NCBI RefSeq assembly: GCF_000372465.1
Contig: NZ_AQUZ01000051.1
Coordinates: 1 to 64,000, forward strand
From: Kribbella catacumbae DSM 19601
GTDB taxonomy: Bacteria; Actinomycetota; Actinomycetes; Propionibacteriales; Kribbellaceae
Direction: 5' to 3'
DNA length: 64,000 nucleotides
Both the position numbers and the translations under genes were made by a program. Shown piece by piece: positions 62,659 through 64,000 of this stretch; position 1 is the first letter of the stretch; each line of letters starts with the position of its first letter. Below the pieces are notes generated by a model, which was given only the letters and a program-made list of their open reading frames with translations, made no database searches and was not told where the DNA came from.

Positions 62659-63969
62659 GTGTCCAACCAGTGGCCCCCTGGGCAGTACCCGCAGCAGCCT
62701 CCGCACGGCCAAACGCCCCCACCGGGCCAGCCTGGTCAGCCCGGTCAGTGGCAAGGACAGTGGGGTCCTCCTGGTCCTCCTGGTCCTCCTGGGCAGATGC
62801 CGGGTGGGCCTTGGCAGCCGGGGCAGTACGGCGGCGGGGTGCCGCCTGCGCTTCCGCATGGGATGGGATGGGGTGCGCCTCAGCCTGGTGGGCCCGGTGG
62901 TCCTGGTGGCTTTGGCGGTCCCGGTGGTCCTGGTGGTCCTGGCGGGCGGCCGCCTAAGAAGAAGGGTGGCGCCGGCAAGGTCGTGCTGGTGCTGCTCGGG
63001 CTGGCGGTGCTCGGGGTAGTGGGAGTCGCGGCTGTCTCCAACGCCGTGAAGGACAAGAACGACTACTACAGCTCGCCGTACCCGACGACCACCTACAGTC
63101 CGACGGACGAGCCGTCCGAGAAGCCCTCGGCGCAGCCGTCGACCACCCGGCCGACCCGGCCTGTGGTGACCAGCAAGCCGACGGCGACCAGGCCGACCGC
63201 GCCCCGGACCAGCACCACGCCGCGCCAGAAGCCCAAGACTCAGCCGAGCGACCTCGACATCGTGGCCCGCAACCGGCTCTACAAGGCTGGCGTGATGGGC
63301 TCGGTGAACTGCAAGGAGTCCAAGGCCCGCCCGGCGACCGTGGCCGGCGCCAGGGCGAACTACGCGAACCTGCTCAACTGCCTGAACCGCTCCTGGCCCG
63401 CGCTGATCCAGCGCTCCGGGGTGAAGTTCCGCCCGCCGACGGTGATCTCCTTCTCCGGCACGGTCCAAACGCCTTGCGGCAGCCATAGCGACAGCGGCCC
63501 CCCGTTCTACTGCCCGAGCGTCCAGACCATCTACATGAACCTGTCCGAAGACGTCGGGAACTACAACGAGATCCCGCAGGACTACAACCGGGTCTGGGCC
63601 CGGATGTGGATGCTGCACCAGTTCGCCCACGAGTACGGCCACCATGTGCAGACGCTGACCGGGATCTTCTACGCCTACGCCAACCTGCGCTATGAGGCGC
63701 CGAACGAGGCGGGCGAGCTGCTGGCCAGCCGCCGGCTCGAGCTGCAGGCATCCTGCTTCAGCGACATCTTCATCTCGGCGAACAAGCGCAGCTACCCGCT
63801 CACGGGCGAGTCGCTGCGGCAGTGGAAGTGGCTCATCGGGCACACCATCGACAGGAAGCGCGACCACGGCAACGCTGCCAACCACCAGTACTGGGCGCTC
63901 AAGGGCTACAACAACCGCAGCCCGGCCCACTGCAACACCTTCACGGCCTCCCCTGCCAAAGTGTCCTAG
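62659..63969 (+). CDS. Membrane-anchored neutral zinc metallopeptidase
   Basis: The 436-residue protein has the same plan as its neighbour: a Pro/Gly/Gln-rich cytoplasmic N-terminus (with repeated GPPGPPGPPG and GGPGGPGG tracts), one transmembrane helix (VVLVLLGLAVLGVVGVAAVS), a Thr/Pro linker and a peptidase domain with HEYGHH and LELQASCFSDIFISANK. The GTG start at 62659 gives MSNQWPPGQ. TAGCGT ends 8 bases before it, so it may be leaderless. The stop is 31 bases before the window end. Confidence 0.82.
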   Translation: MSNQWPPGQYPQQPPHGQTPPPGQPGQPGQWQGQWGPPGPPGPPGQMPGGPWQPGQYGGGVPPALPHGMGWGAPQPGGPGGPGGFGGPGGPGGPGGRPPKKKGGAGKVVLVLLGLAVLGVVGVAAVSNAVKDKNDYYSSPYPTTTYSPTDEPSEKPSAQPSTTRPTRPVVTSKPTATRPTAPRTSTTPRQKPKTQPSDLDIVARNRLYKAGVMGSVNCKESKARPATVAGARANYANLLNCLNRSWPALIQRSGVKFRPPTVISFSGTVQTPCGSHSDSGPPFYCPSVQTIYMNLSEDVGNYNEIPQDYNRVWARMWMLHQFAHEYGHHVQTLTGIFYAYANLRYEAPNEAGELLASRRLELQASCFSDIFISANKRSYPLTGESLRQWKWLIGHTIDRKRDHGNAANHQYWALKGYNNRSPAHCNTFTASPAKVS

Positions 63970-64000
63970 CTAACTCCGGTACTGCGATATGGAGACGGAT

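Overview
The window is high-GC actinobacterial DNA. Protein types, very tight ATGA/GTGA gene overlaps, frequent leaderless genes and secreted snapalysin/streptogrisin proteases point to a soil actinomycete. A Kribbella-like member of the Propionibacteriales is my best guess; this is inferred from gene content and style, not from a marker gene. There are no rRNA genes, no recognisable tRNA genes, no CRISPR array and no recognised insertion-sequence transposase.

Layout. 1-4.1 kb: a tandem array of hairpin repeats, a gamma-carbonic-anhydrase-like protein and a minus-strand run with an MFS sugar transporter, a GH1 beta-glucosidase and a YbjQ-family protein. 4.1-8 kb: a secreted penicillin-acylase-family enzyme divergent from a TetR regulator, with an operator between them. 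8-14.4 kb: a membrane-anchored zinc peptidase, a SelA-like PLP enzyme, a DEAD-box helicase with a long leader, a TetR stub, SoxR and a snapalysin. 14.5-17 kb: a LacI regulator divergent from a shared sugar-ABC ATPase (MsiK type). 17-22.7 kb: a divergent GT2/YfhO glycosylation pair and an ABC-2 exporter. 22.9-28.6 kb: an ECF sigma operon divergent from a copper cluster (csoR, copZ, secreted copper protein, copA). 28.7-30 kb: a decayed hipBA module. 30.1-36.2 kb: LacI, a MalEFG-type sugar importer without its own ATPase, and a GH13 glucosidase. 36.3-41.2 kb: a DUF4032 protein, a VapBC module with a frameshifted toxin, a SigE-family sigma operon and an intact VapBC. 41.3-43.9 kb: an acyl-CoA dehydrogenase and SDR operon with a divergent TetR. 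43.9-53.1 kb: two streptogrisin-like proteases plus the remnant of a third, a PhoD/FGE operon facing a sulfatase/LacI operon, and a GH5 mannanase with a CBM2. 53.1-54.9 kb: a third VapBC, then an AbiEi/DUF559 gene enclosed by 85-bp terminal inverted repeats. 55-64 kb: rlmB-cysS, a GNAT acetyltransferase, a C39-like secreted protein, a DUF2207 protein and two more paralogues of the zinc peptidase.

How the parts fit. Much of the window serves growth on plant or microbial polymers: secreted proteases and mannanase, glucosidases, and a sugar importer whose missing ATPase is probably supplied by the msiK-like gene 18 kb away. The two LacI promoters share an almost identical operator core (GCAAGAAYTTGC), which supports that link. 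FGE probably activates the neighbouring sulfatase, whose CVPAR motif is intact. The copper cluster has three CsoR-like sites and a perfect 18-bp inverted repeat facing an ECF sigma operon.

The best candidates for something undescribed are: (1) the 1176-bp unit at 53797-54972, a DUF559 nuclease-like gene between 85-bp inverted repeats that are 87% identical and each fold into two hairpins; (2) a 106-bp palindromic intergenic element at 14489-14594 and 40021-40126; (3) the array of about 84-bp hairpin units at the left edge; (4) a promoter-leader module with a conserved hairpin kept in both an intact protease gene and a deleted copy.
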